Notes: generated by a model from the letters alone, not told the origin. Shown: positions 1 to 5,273, counted from the stretch's first letter. The stretch: DNA of 5,399 nucleotides from Alphaproteobacteria bacterium (GCA_028869725.1 JAGWRJ010000102.1:1-5399); one strand, 5' to 3'. Made by a program: numbers and translations.

Positions 1-207
1 CTCGCCGCCTATATTCAGTCCGACAATGTCAAGCGCGTGCATCGCCTCGCCGAGCGTCTGAAGGCCGGCGGCGTCTATGTCAACGGCGCCGCGCAGATTC
101 ACCCCTACACGCCCTTCGGCGGTCTTGGTGTTAGCGGCTTCGGCAAAGAAGGCGGGCGCGCTGGCATTGACGAATTCCTGCGCTACAAGACCGTCACCAT
201 CGCCTGA
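1..207 (+). CDS. Aldehyde dehydrogenase, C-terminal fragment (5' end outside window)
   Basis: This is the last 68 residues of an NAD(P)-dependent aldehyde dehydrogenase, in frame 1 and ending in TGA at 205-207. The family oxidises aldehydes to carboxylic acids in the cytoplasm. Visible signatures are the segment VYVNGA near residues 25-30, the family motif PFGGLGVSGFGKEGG (about residues 38-52) and the closing EFLRYKTVTIA, which corresponds to the usual C-terminal strand used in oligomerisation. The catalytic Cys and Glu and the Rossmann region lie upstream of the window, so substrate class and activity cannot be judged. The downstream SDR starts 10 bases after the stop, so the two are almost certainly co-transcribed. 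Together they suit a two-step oxidation of alcohol to aldehyde to acid. The family assignment is firm; the exact subfamily is not known. Confidence 0.9.
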   Translation, partial: LAAYIQSDNVKRVHRLAERLKAGGVYVNGAAQIHPYTPFGGLGVSGFGKEGGRAGIDEFLRYKTVTIA

Positions 208-209
208 GG
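206..209 (+). promoter_or_regulatory. Ribosome binding site for the first SDR
   Basis: GAGG overlaps the last two bases of the aldehyde dehydrogenase TGA and lies 8 bases before the ATG at 218. It selects that ATG over upstream in-frame starts (for example 77), which would lie inside the aldehyde dehydrogenase gene. The overlap suggests translational coupling. Confidence 0.75.
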
Positions 210-217
210 CAAGCATC

Positions 218-973
218 ATGAAAGAATTCCAGGGCAAGACCGCGATCGTAACCGGCGCGGCGCAAGGTATGGGTCGCGAATATGTGCGCCTACTCGCGGA
301 AGCCGGTGCCAATGTCGTGATGGCGGACATCAACGCAGATGTCGCGCGAAAATCCGCCAACGAGATTGGGGCTCACGACCAGCTTCTCGTCGTCAAGACC
401 GATGTTGGGTCCATCGATGCCTGCAATGCCTGCGCAAGGGCAGCCACTGAACGCTTCGGTGGCATCGACTATCTGGTCAACAACGCCGGCATCCTCAGCG
501 CCGCGGCCCACCGCTCCCTGATTGCCGTCGAGGCCGAAACCTATCTCAAAATCATCAACATTATGACCCATGGCATGTTGTGGATGGCACGCGCAGTGTT
601 TCCCTCGATGAAGGCACGCGGCGGTGGCGCCATCGTTAACGTCTCCTCCATCGGCGCCTATCAGGCCGCGGGGCTCTATTCCATGGCCAAACTCGGCGTC
701 AACGGCCTGACCATCAATCTCGCGCATGAACTCGCCGAGCATAATATTCGCGTCAATGCGGTGGCGCCCGGCACCGTCGCCACCGAGGGGATGCAACCGC
801 TGATGAGCGTCGAGCAGATGGCGCAATGGGGGCGTATGGGCGGACGGCCGACCGACCGTGTGGCCGGTCCCGAAGAGATCGCGCGCGTCGGCCTCTTCCT
901 GCTCTCCGATGCCGCGAGCTATGTGCGCGGGCAGATCATCGCCGTCGACGACGGTCAGCAGATCCGCATCTGA
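218..973 (+). CDS. Classical short-chain dehydrogenase/reductase (SDR), probably NAD-dependent alcohol dehydrogenase
   Basis: This 251-residue protein has the normal length for a classical SDR. The cofactor motif TGAAQGMG is at residues 12-19. Asp37 at the end of the second beta strand favours NAD over NADP. D62-V63 contacts adenine, NNAG is at 88-91, and Asn114 is the probable structural/catalytic Asn. Ser143/Ser144 precede the active-site Tyr154-x-x-x-Lys158. The APG at 183-185 and the C-terminal VDDGQQIRI replace the usual V-DGG ending. The Ser-to-Tyr distance is 10-11 residues rather than the usual 13, a short loop I recall from some actinobacterial and proteobacterial SDRs. The start at 218 is chosen because GAGG lies 8 bases upstream and the GKTAIVTG core begins normally at residue 6. 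It follows the aldehyde dehydrogenase by 10 bases, so oxidation of a hydroxyl group to a carbonyl is the likely role. The substrate is unknown. Confidence 0.93.
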   Translation: MKEFQGKTAIVTGAAQGMGREYVRLLAEAGANVVMADINADVARKSANEIGAHDQLLVVKTDVGSIDACNACARAATERFGGIDYLVNNAGILSAAAHRSLIAVEAETYLKIINIMTHGMLWMARAVFPSMKARGGGAIVNVSSIGAYQAAGLYSMAKLGVNGLTINLAHELAEHNIRVNAVAPGTVATEGMQPLMSVEQMAQWGRMGGRPTDRVAGPEEIARVGLFLLSDAASYVRGQIIAVDDGQQIRI

Positions 974-1103
974 TCCCGCTCGCAGGGCAAGTGCGCCAGA
1001 ACGATCCCCGGATCGACGCAGATTTGATACTTTGTGGTCTTTGTGGCTGCCGAGCCGTGACAATGCTATCGTATATGTTGCGTTCCTACCCGGAGAAACC
1101 GTC
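974..1103 (+). promoter_or_regulatory. 130-base gap before the amidohydrolase, with weak promoter-like elements
   Basis: No gene is seen here. The stretch contains an inverted repeat (CGATCC at 1002-1007 and GGATCG at 1010-1015), too tight and without a T run to be a convincing terminator. There is a tandem heptamer TTTGTGG at 1031-1037 and 1040-1046, and an AT-richer patch around 1064-1079 with -10-like hexamers (TATCGT at 1067, TATGTT at 1074). No -35 with a good spacer pairs cleanly with either. The gap is long enough for the amidohydrolase to have its own promoter, but readthrough from the SDR is equally possible. Confidence 0.3.
1092..1095 (+). promoter_or_regulatory. Ribosome binding site for the amidohydrolase
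   Basis: GGAG ends 8 bases before the ATG at 1104. The same frame stays open upstream to 858, inside the SDR gene. This site, together with the typical N-terminal motif SADGHVVEP beginning at residue 7, decides for the 1104 start. Confidence 0.75.
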
Positions 1104-2228
1104 ATGAGCCGCTTTGTCTTCAGCGCCGACGGCCACGTTGTCGAGCCGCCTGATCTCTTTCTGGAGGGATTACCCGCCTCGATGAAGCCGCTCGCGATAC
1201 ACAGCGAGAAACGCGAGGATTATCTATGCACTGTCAGCGGCGACAAGGTGATCTTCCGCCTGCGGCTTCGCCCGGGCGGAAACAGCGAAGCCACCAGCAT
1301 GCGCGGCGACGCCGCCCCAGCCCGCAAGGCCATTGGCAGCAATAACATTGCCGGCCGGCTCAAGGACATGGAGGACGAAGGCATCAGCGCCGAAATCGTC
1401 TTCCCGAGCCTCGGCCTGTGGACCTATGCGCTCGAGAACCCCGACGTCGAGCAGGCGACGACGGAGGTCTACAACAACTGGAACGACAGCTTCTTCAGCG
1501 GCCATACTGATACCTTCGTGCGCTGCGGCATTCTTCCAGTGCGCGATCTCTCCAACACGGTCTACGAATTGAAACGGATTGCGGCCAAGGGGTTCACCGC
1601 GGCGATGCTGCCTTCGATCACCATGAAGGGCATTCCCGCCTACAATGATCCAGCCTGGGATCCCATCTTCCACGCGGCCGGTGAACTCGGCGTCGCCTTC
1701 GTGCTGCACACTGGCACCGGCGCTGAGAACGTCGTCGTCGAGCGCGGTCCCGGTGCCGCTGTGATGAACTACACCCGACAGATGTGCGACGGCCAGAACG
1801 CCATCATGGCGCTAGTCGCTGGTGGCGTGCTCGACCGTAATCCGAAGGCACGCGTCGCCGTCATCGAATCCGGCGCAAGCTGGCTTGCGGCCCTGGCCGA
1901 GCGGATGGACGAAGTCTATCTTGCCCACGCCGTGTTCGTACGGCCGAAGCTCAGCAAGATGCCGAGCGAGATCATCCGCGCGCAGGTGAAATGCTCATTT
2001 CAATATGATCGGGCGTGCATCATCGCCCGCTCGGTCACCGGGCATGAGGCGCTGATGTGGGGTTCGGACTATCCACATGCCGAAGGTACCTTCCCTCACA
2101 CCCCAACAGTACTTGCCAAGCTGTTTGACGGCATCGACATCAGCGAGCGCCAAAAGGCAGACATCCTCGGCGGTAATGCCGCGCGGCTGTTCCGCCTTAA
2201 CCGCCCGGAATTTGCAGCCCCCGCCTGA
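1104..2228 (+). CDS. Amidohydrolase_2 family metal-dependent hydrolase or decarboxylase (TIM barrel)
   Basis: This 374-residue protein has the usual size for the family that includes aminocarboxymuconate-semialdehyde decarboxylase, gamma-resorcylate decarboxylase and C-C hydrolases of aromatic pathways. The N-terminal metal-binding strand reads SADGHVVEP (Asp9-Gly10-His11, with Glu14). DMEDEGISAEIVFPS at about 88-102 is the usual first-barrel segment. NDPAWDPIFHAAGELGVAFVLHTG leads to His202, the expected metal ligand. The segment IESGASWLAALAERMDE (254-270) occupies the place where decarboxylases carry a GH-x-GE motif. MWGSDYPHAEGTFP (318-331) contains Asp322, the catalytic/metal Asp, and GGNAARLF (356-363) closes the fold. 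The SADGHV subgroup is common in catabolic clusters but its reactions are mostly unassigned. Given the neighbouring dehydrogenases and CoA ligase, hydrolytic ring or C-C cleavage or decarboxylation of a pathway intermediate is plausible. This is inference from context. Confidence 0.9.
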   Translation: MSRFVFSADGHVVEPPDLFLEGLPASMKPLAIHSEKREDYLCTVSGDKVIFRLRLRPGGNSEATSMRGDAAPARKAIGSNNIAGRLKDMEDEGISAEIVFPSLGLWTYALENPDVEQATTEVYNNWNDSFFSGHTDTFVRCGILPVRDLSNTVYELKRIAAKGFTAAMLPSITMKGIPAYNDPAWDPIFHAAGELGVAFVLHTGTGAENVVVERGPGAAVMNYTRQMCDGQNAIMALVAGGVLDRNPKARVAVIESGASWLAALAERMDEVYLAHAVFVRPKLSKMPSEIIRAQVKCSFQYDRACIIARSVTGHEALMWGSDYPHAEGTFPHTPTVLAKLFDGIDISERQKADILGGNAARLFRLNRPEFAAPA

Positions 2229-2258
2229 ACCGCCAAGCCTGTCTGGGGTATGCGGCAT

Positions 2259-2289
2259 TGCAATACAACTTCTACCGGCCGTAATTGCA
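2259..2289. repeat. Inverted repeat shortly after the amidohydrolase stop
   Basis: TGCAATAC (2259-2266) pairs with GTAATTGCA (2281-2289), giving 8 base pairs with one bulged A around a 14-base loop. The left arm overlaps a perfect palindrome ATTGCAAT (2257-2264). It sits 30 bases past the stop codon. Without a T tract it is a weak terminator candidate at best, and could equally be a protein site or chance. Confidence 0.3.
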
Positions 2290-2412
2290 CTGCACGTGCG
2301 GTCGCATCCCTGAACTCTCTGGCATTTGAGCGAATCTCCACGTGACGCTGTGGTGTTACACGGACACGGGGGCTGCGTAGTTTCCATTTTCGGGCGTGAA
2401 CGCGGATCGAGC

Positions 2413-2440
2413 CGTCCGATCTCGTTTCAGGTTACGGACG
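2413..2440. repeat. Inverted repeat CGTCCG / CGGACG
   Basis: Perfect 6-base arms at 2413-2418 and 2435-2440 enclose a 16-base loop. An alternative pairing, GATCG (2405-2409) with CGATC (2417-2421), overlaps the left arm, so the two hairpins exclude each other. The biological meaning is unknown, and arms of this length occur by chance in GC-rich DNA. Confidence 0.25.
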
Positions 2441-2507
2441 AAAGCCAGCGGTGCTCAACCAGGCCCGCCACAACGCGGCAAAGCCTTTAGTCGCCGTGTG
2501 CGTTGCG

Positions 2508-2530
2508 CTCCGACGGAGGGTCCTCGCGAG
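2508..2530. repeat. Two adjacent palindromes upstream of the regulator promoter
   Basis: CTCCG-A-CGGAG (2508-2518) is a perfect 11-base palindrome, and CTCGCGAG (2523-2530) is a perfect 8-base palindrome. They end 17 bases before the proposed -35 element of the regulator gene, where activator sites often lie. No protein can be assigned to them from sequence. Confidence 0.3.
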
Positions 2531-2547
2531 AATAGACGGCAGGCACC

Positions 2548-2577
2548 TTGACGAAGATCAAACAGGGTACCTAGTTT
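2548..2577 (+). promoter_or_regulatory. Candidate sigma-70 promoter of the GntR gene
   Basis: The -35 is TTGACG (2548-2553, five of six consensus bases). An 18-base spacer leads to a weak -10, TAGTTT (2572-2577, three of six). Transcription would start near 2584, within the palindrome ACGATCGT (2581-2588), about 20 bases before the ATG. The good -35 and its correct placement support it; the poor -10 suggests low basal activity or need of an activator. Confidence 0.45.
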
Positions 2578-2591
2578 AGAACGATCGTGCT

Positions 2592-2595
2592 GGAG
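2592..2595 (+). promoter_or_regulatory. Ribosome binding site for the GntR gene
   Basis: GGAG lies 9 bases before the ATG at 2605. It excludes the upstream in-frame GTG at 2587, which would place the site inside the coding region. Confidence 0.7.
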
Positions 2596-2604
2596 AACCT
2601 CCCG

Positions 2605-3375
2605 ATGACCACGAGCACGCCCACCAACGCGCCCACTCCGGACTTCGTCGAACCGGCCGTCCGCCTGGTCGTGCGCCGGTTGCGTGCTGAGATCCTGGCC
2701 CAGCCAGAGGGCGCCTCCCTGGGCGCCGAGCAGGAGCTGTTGCAGCGCCTGGGCGTCAGCCGTCCAACCTTGCGCCAGGCCGCGCGCGTGCTCGAGTACC
2801 AGCAGCTCTTGGTGGTACGCACTGGAGTCCGCGGCGGCTACTACGTGCGTCGACCTAACATCGAATCCGTGGCCTCAGCCGCCGCGCTCTATCTGCGTTT
2901 GCGCGGAACCTGCTTCGATGATCTGCTGGCAACCTCCTTTACCCTCTCAACCGAAGCCTACCGACTGGCCGCGACGTCGAAGCGCGACCGCGAGGCACTC
3001 AAACGCGTGCTCGAACGCATGCGCCAGGATGGCGACGCGCAGAGTGATGCGAGCGGCGAGGTGATGTCACACAACGAGCAGGAGATGCTTGATGCCGTGC
3101 TGGCGCTGGCGGCGAGCCCGCCGCTCGAGCTTTTCCTGCGCACGCTGTACGCATTCGGACTCAACGAGATCAGCATACGCGCATTCCAGGGCCATCCAAG
3201 GCGCATACGGGAATGGCGCAAATCATCTTTGGCACTTGGCGAGTCGATCCTGTCTGGCGATGCCGAGGGGGTCATTGCCATTGCCACGCGTCGCAGTCGG
3301 CAGATCCGCGGCTGGGTTTCGGAGGAACCAAAGCCGGCGGACACACTGCCAAAATTCCTCGAGGAGGCGATCTGA
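2605..3375 (+). CDS. GntR-family transcriptional regulator, FadR/FCD-like
   Basis: This 256-residue protein has a Thr/Pro-rich N-terminus (1-12). A winged helix-turn-helix spans about 17-83: the recognition region reads LGVSRPTLRQAARVLEYQQLL (49-69) and the wing RTGVRGGYYVRRP (72-84). An all-helical C-terminal domain at about 95-240 has the layout of FCD ligand-binding domains, which sense small acids or acyl-CoAs and usually repress catabolic genes. HNEQEMLDAVLALA (156-169) matches the FCD segment bearing the first metal His. The two later ligand histidines seem replaced by Ser208 and Arg230 or Ser231, so metal-dependent effector binding is doubtful. The gene lies between two catabolic gene groups and ends 2 bases from a convergent gene. 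It probably controls the surrounding genes, including the divergent promoter at 5155-5273; that role is inferred from position. Confidence 0.9.
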   Translation: MTTSTPTNAPTPDFVEPAVRLVVRRLRAEILAQPEGASLGAEQELLQRLGVSRPTLRQAARVLEYQQLLVVRTGVRGGYYVRRPNIESVASAAALYLRLRGTCFDDLLATSFTLSTEAYRLAATSKRDREALKRVLERMRQDGDAQSDASGEVMSHNEQEMLDAVLALAASPPLELFLRTLYAFGLNEISIRAFQGHPRRIREWRKSSLALGESILSGDAEGVIAIATRRSRQIRGWVSEEPKPADTLPKFLEEAI

Positions 3376-3377
3376 CT

Positions 3378-4271
3378 TCAGCCGGCCAGAGCAGCGCGGA
3401 TCAAGTCTTCGGAATTCGCCAGCATGTCAACATAAGTGGGTGACCAACCGAATTCGCGGCGCGTTCGCGGGCTGCGCGAACGACTCGATACACTCATGAC
3501 CACGAGTGCGGCGAACTTGCCCCACAACTCGATCGCCTCGTCCATGGTGATGCTGCGTGTCTGGCAACCGTGGAGGCGGGCAACCGTTTCTGCAATCCAG
3601 CGGTTGGCCACTTCGCCCGCTACCGCATGATAGACGGCACCTCTCTGCCCTTCCTCGACAACCGCCCGAAAGACTTCACCCAAATCCTCGGCGTGCACAT
3701 GACTGTACAGATTGAGTCCGCGACCGATATAGCAGGCCGATCCCGTCTGCCGAACGGATTGCACGATCGCTCTAACCAGCGGCGTCAGCTTCTCGTGCGA
3801 CCACACCGCTGGCGGCCGCACGACCATCCCGCGGATGCCGGTTGCCGCCCGCACTCGGCTTTCCAATTCATGGCGGCCGGTCAATTGCTTCAGCGGCGTG
3901 AAGGTGTCGTCTTCCCCAAAGTTATCTTCGCTCCACTCTCCGCCTGTGCGCTGCCCCAGAACGCCAGTGCCGGAGGTAAAGACGAAGGTCTTGCCCGTTC
4001 CGGAAATTTCGAAAAGAAGCCGGTCGACTATCTTCGTTTCGAGCTCACCAAGGGACGGGGCAAAGATTGTGGCGTCGGCCGTCAGTGTGCCGCGCAAGAG
4101 GGCGGCGCTGTCTTCGGCATCGCCGGCAAGGGGTATGATGTCCCACTTGCGCAAGTTCGCCTCAGCCTCTGTGCTGCGCGCCAGGCCCACGACCTCATGG
4201 CCAGCCTTACGGATACAGCGCGCGGCGGCCGACCCGATCAAGCCCGTCGCACCGATGACAAATACCTTCAT
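3378..4271 (-). CDS. Atypical SDR, NAD(P)-dependent epimerase/dehydratase-like
   Basis: This 297-residue protein begins with MKVFVIGATGLIGSAAAR, giving the nucleotide-binding motif GATGLIG (7-13) of extended and atypical SDRs. Arg32 after the second strand suggests NADP. GDAED (50-54) follows, then FTSGTGVLG (98-106), which corresponds to the active-site Ser/Thr strand. RPPAVW (152-157) and LYSHVHAEDLGEVF (188-201) match the epimerase-like C-terminal half, and FGWSP (274-278) is the usual ending motif. The Tyr-x-x-x-Lys pair expected near 130-135 is absent: the segment reads LTGRHELE, with His134/Glu135 where Lys would be. It could be a reductase or dehydratase with a different catalytic set, or a binding protein. 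GAGG (4278-4281) lies 6 bases before the ATG. It is the second gene of a pair, 13 bases after the upstream SDR stop. Confidence 0.85.
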   Translation of the reverse strand: MKVFVIGATGLIGSAAARCIRKAGHEVVGLARSTEAEANLRKWDIIPLAGDAEDSAALLRGTLTADATIFAPSLGELETKIVDRLLFEISGTGKTFVFTSGTGVLGQRTGGEWSEDNFGEDDTFTPLKQLTGRHELESRVRAATGIRGMVVRPPAVWSHEKLTPLVRAIVQSVRQTGSACYIGRGLNLYSHVHAEDLGEVFRAVVEEGQRGAVYHAVAGEVANRWIAETVARLHGCQTRSITMDEAIELWGKFAALVVMSVSSRSRSPRTRREFGWSPTYVDMLANSEDLIRAALAG

Positions 4272-4277
4272 GGCCTA

Positions 4278-4281
4278 CCTC
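4278..4281 (-). promoter_or_regulatory. Ribosome binding site for the atypical SDR
   Basis: On the minus strand GAGG lies 6 bases before the ATG at 4271, inside the 13-base spacer after the upstream SDR's TAG (4285-4287). A GGAG overlaps it one register further upstream (4281-4284). This supports co-translation of the two genes from one transcript. Confidence 0.65.
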
Positions 4282-4284
4282 TCC

Positions 4285-5154
4285 CTACCTTGCGGAGCCG
4301 AAGCTAAGACCTTCCTGAAGAGTCCAGCGTCCATCGCGACCACGGACCCAGCCGCTTGCTGCCGACGTGCCGCCATCGATCGGCAGTGTAACACCACTGA
4401 TATAATCGCTGGCCTGGGAGCACAGGAATAGTGCCGCACGCCCGCATTCCTCGACAACACCGAAGCGCTGGAGAGGGATCGAACGCAGGAACGCATCTTC
4501 TTCTTCCGGCGAACGCTTACGCCATTGCCCTTCGTCGACCGGTCCGGTGCGATTGCCCATCATGCCTGGGGTGATGGTGTGGTCGGGCGCAAGACAGTTG
4601 ACTCTGATGCCATGACCAGACAGTTCAAGCGCCATCGTCTTCGTGAAACTGATCATGCCGGCTTTGCAAGCCGCATAGACGGCGAAGTTCGGTGCGGCGC
4701 GCGAGCCTTCGCTGCTGGCGATATTGACGATTGCCCCGCCACGACCGCCGCGGATCATAATAGGAGCAGCAGCATGAGTACAGGCCAGCATACTAACGAA
4801 ATTGATGTCGATATGGCGGCGCCAGCTGCGCTCAGATTGCTCAAGGAAAGGACGACCTGAAACACCGCCCGCATTGTTGACGAGAATATCGATGCGCCCG
4901 AATTCGTCATCCGCCTTCGCGATCAAAGTCGATATCTGTTCGCAGTCCATCATGTCCATGACCACAGGCAGCGCGCGGCGTCCCAGAGCACGCACCCTGG
5001 CTCCAACCTCTGCTGCCCGTTCGGGAACGATCTCAGCGATGACGATGTTCGCACCGGCTTGGGCCAAGGTCAGCGCTATGCCCCGGCCGATGCCCCCACC
5101 CCCACCGGTGATGACAGCGACCTGACCTTCCAAAGAGACCTCGAGCGGGTTCAT
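4285..5154 (-). CDS. Classical SDR family oxidoreductase with extended C-terminus
   Basis: This 289-residue protein is longer than the usual 250. TGGGGGIG (16-23) is the cofactor motif and Glu41 at the end of strand two favours NAD. NNAG is at 93-96 and Asn118 is in place. The catalytic set is Ser147 and Tyr160-x-x-x-Lys164, with normal 13-residue spacing. The extra length comes from a substrate-loop insertion of about 20 residues (NRTGPVDEGQWRKRSPEEED, 201-220) and about 27 residues after the DGG at 260-262, including TSAASGWVR. This pattern recurs in an SDR subgroup I recall from catabolic clusters, but no substrate is established for it. The start at 5154 is supported by AAAGGG (5163-5168) 8 bases upstream. 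It is the first gene of a two-gene minus-strand operon behind a clear promoter with an embedded palindrome. Oxidation of a hydroxylated pathway intermediate is likely. Confidence 0.93.
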   Translation of the reverse strand: MNPLEVSLEGQVAVITGGGGGIGRGIALTLAQAGANIVIAEIVPERAAEVGARVRALGRRALPVVMDMMDCEQISTLIAKADDEFGRIDILVNNAGGVSGRPFLEQSERSWRRHIDINFVSMLACTHAAAPIMIRGGRGGAIVNIASSEGSRAAPNFAVYAACKAGMISFTKTMALELSGHGIRVNCLAPDHTITPGMMGNRTGPVDEGQWRKRSPEEEDAFLRSIPLQRFGVVEECGRAALFLCSQASDYISGVTLPIDGGTSAASGWVRGRDGRWTLQEGLSFGSAR

Positions 5155-5162
5155 TGTCTCAT

Positions 5163-5168
5163 CCCTTT
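5163..5168 (-). promoter_or_regulatory. Ribosome binding site for the extended SDR
   Basis: On the minus strand AAAGGG ends 8 bases before the ATG at 5154. If transcription starts about 7 bases after the proposed -10, the leader is only about 13 bases and the site is close to the 5' end of the message. Confidence 0.55.
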
Positions 5169-5173
5169 CTCTT

Positions 5174-5201
5174 ATTGTATAACTTAGTTATCTATAGACA
5201 A
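5174..5201 (-). promoter_or_regulatory. Sigma-70-like promoter of the minus-strand SDR pair
   Basis: Read on the minus strand, the -35 is TTGTCT (5196-5201, four of six consensus bases). A 16-base spacer leads to the -10 TACAAT (5174-5179, five of six). The stretch is markedly AT-rich against its GC-rich surroundings. The spacer contains almost all of a 13-base palindrome, so a bound protein would block RNA polymerase. Confidence 0.6.
5179..5191. promoter_or_regulatory. Perfect palindrome, probable operator in the divergent control region
   Basis: ATAACT-T-AGTTAT is a perfect inverted repeat of 6-base arms with a single central base. It lies between the -35 and -10 of the minus-strand promoter and upstream of the plus-strand ligase gene, so one regulator could control both directions. 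The adjacent ATTGTATAAC (5174-5183) resembles half of the ATTGTATACAAT sites known for some FCD-type GntR regulators. The GntR protein at 2605-3375 is therefore the first candidate, by inference. Confidence 0.55.
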
Positions 5202-5262
5202 AATCAGGCCTGCCGCCAGGAGGCATCAAGGTCTTTTGTGGTATCAGCTACGCGCGCGGATC

Positions 5263-5266
5263 GGAG
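5263..5266 (+). promoter_or_regulatory. Ribosome binding site for the C-terminally cut ligase-like gene
   Basis: GGAG lies 7 bases before the ATG at 5274. A stronger AGGAGG at 5218-5223 lies 14 bases before an in-frame GTG at 5238, which is too far for normal initiation. The ATG at 5274 is therefore preferred. Confidence 0.6.
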
Positions 5267-5273
5267 ATTGACC

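Larger units (their letters stand above)
2229..2604. other. Gene-free stretch between amidohydrolase and regulator
   Basis: I find no supportable gene in these roughly 375 bases. The stretch holds several short inverted repeats (listed separately), a palindrome GCACGTGC at 2292-2299, and a sequence at 2349-2367 (TGTGGTGTTACACGGACAC) that looks like the tip of an insertion sequence. A minus-strand frame of 41 codons without an ATG (2557 down to the TAA at 2432-2434) ends in LWRAWLSTAGFRP. No transcription terminator with a T run was found after the amidohydrolase stop. The right-hand end carries the candidate promoter of the regulator gene. Confidence 0.6.

Noticed and set aside
77..217. N-terminal extension of the first SDR to an ATG at 77
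   Set aside because: It would overlap the aldehyde dehydrogenase coding end in another frame, and the GAGG site and normal SDR start both point to 218.
1002..1015. Inverted repeat CGATCC-CC-GGATCG as a terminator after the first SDR
   Set aside because: The loop is too short for full pairing and no T run follows; it may be chance.
858..1103. N-terminal extension of the amidohydrolase to 858
   Set aside because: The extension lies inside the SDR gene and the gap and shows no domain; the GGAG before 1104 and the SADGHV motif fix the start.
290..1105. Long minus-strand open frame opposite the first SDR (271 codons)
   Set aside because: It lies antisense to a well-supported SDR gene, has no recognisable domain, and such shadow frames are common opposite GC-rich genes.
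2432..2557. Minus-strand 41-codon frame as a real small gene
   Set aside because: It has no ATG and no ribosome binding site, and it overlaps the -35 of the regulator; treated only as a possible relic.
3570..4307. Long plus-strand open frame opposite the atypical SDR (245 codons)
   Set aside because: Its translation shows no family features, while the minus-strand frame carries a clear Rossmann motif, ribosome binding site and operon spacing.
5218..5240. AGGAGG with an in-frame GTG at 5238 as the start of the ligase-like gene
   Set aside because: The spacing of 14 bases is too long, the extra residues match nothing, and GGAG before the ATG at 5274 is better placed.
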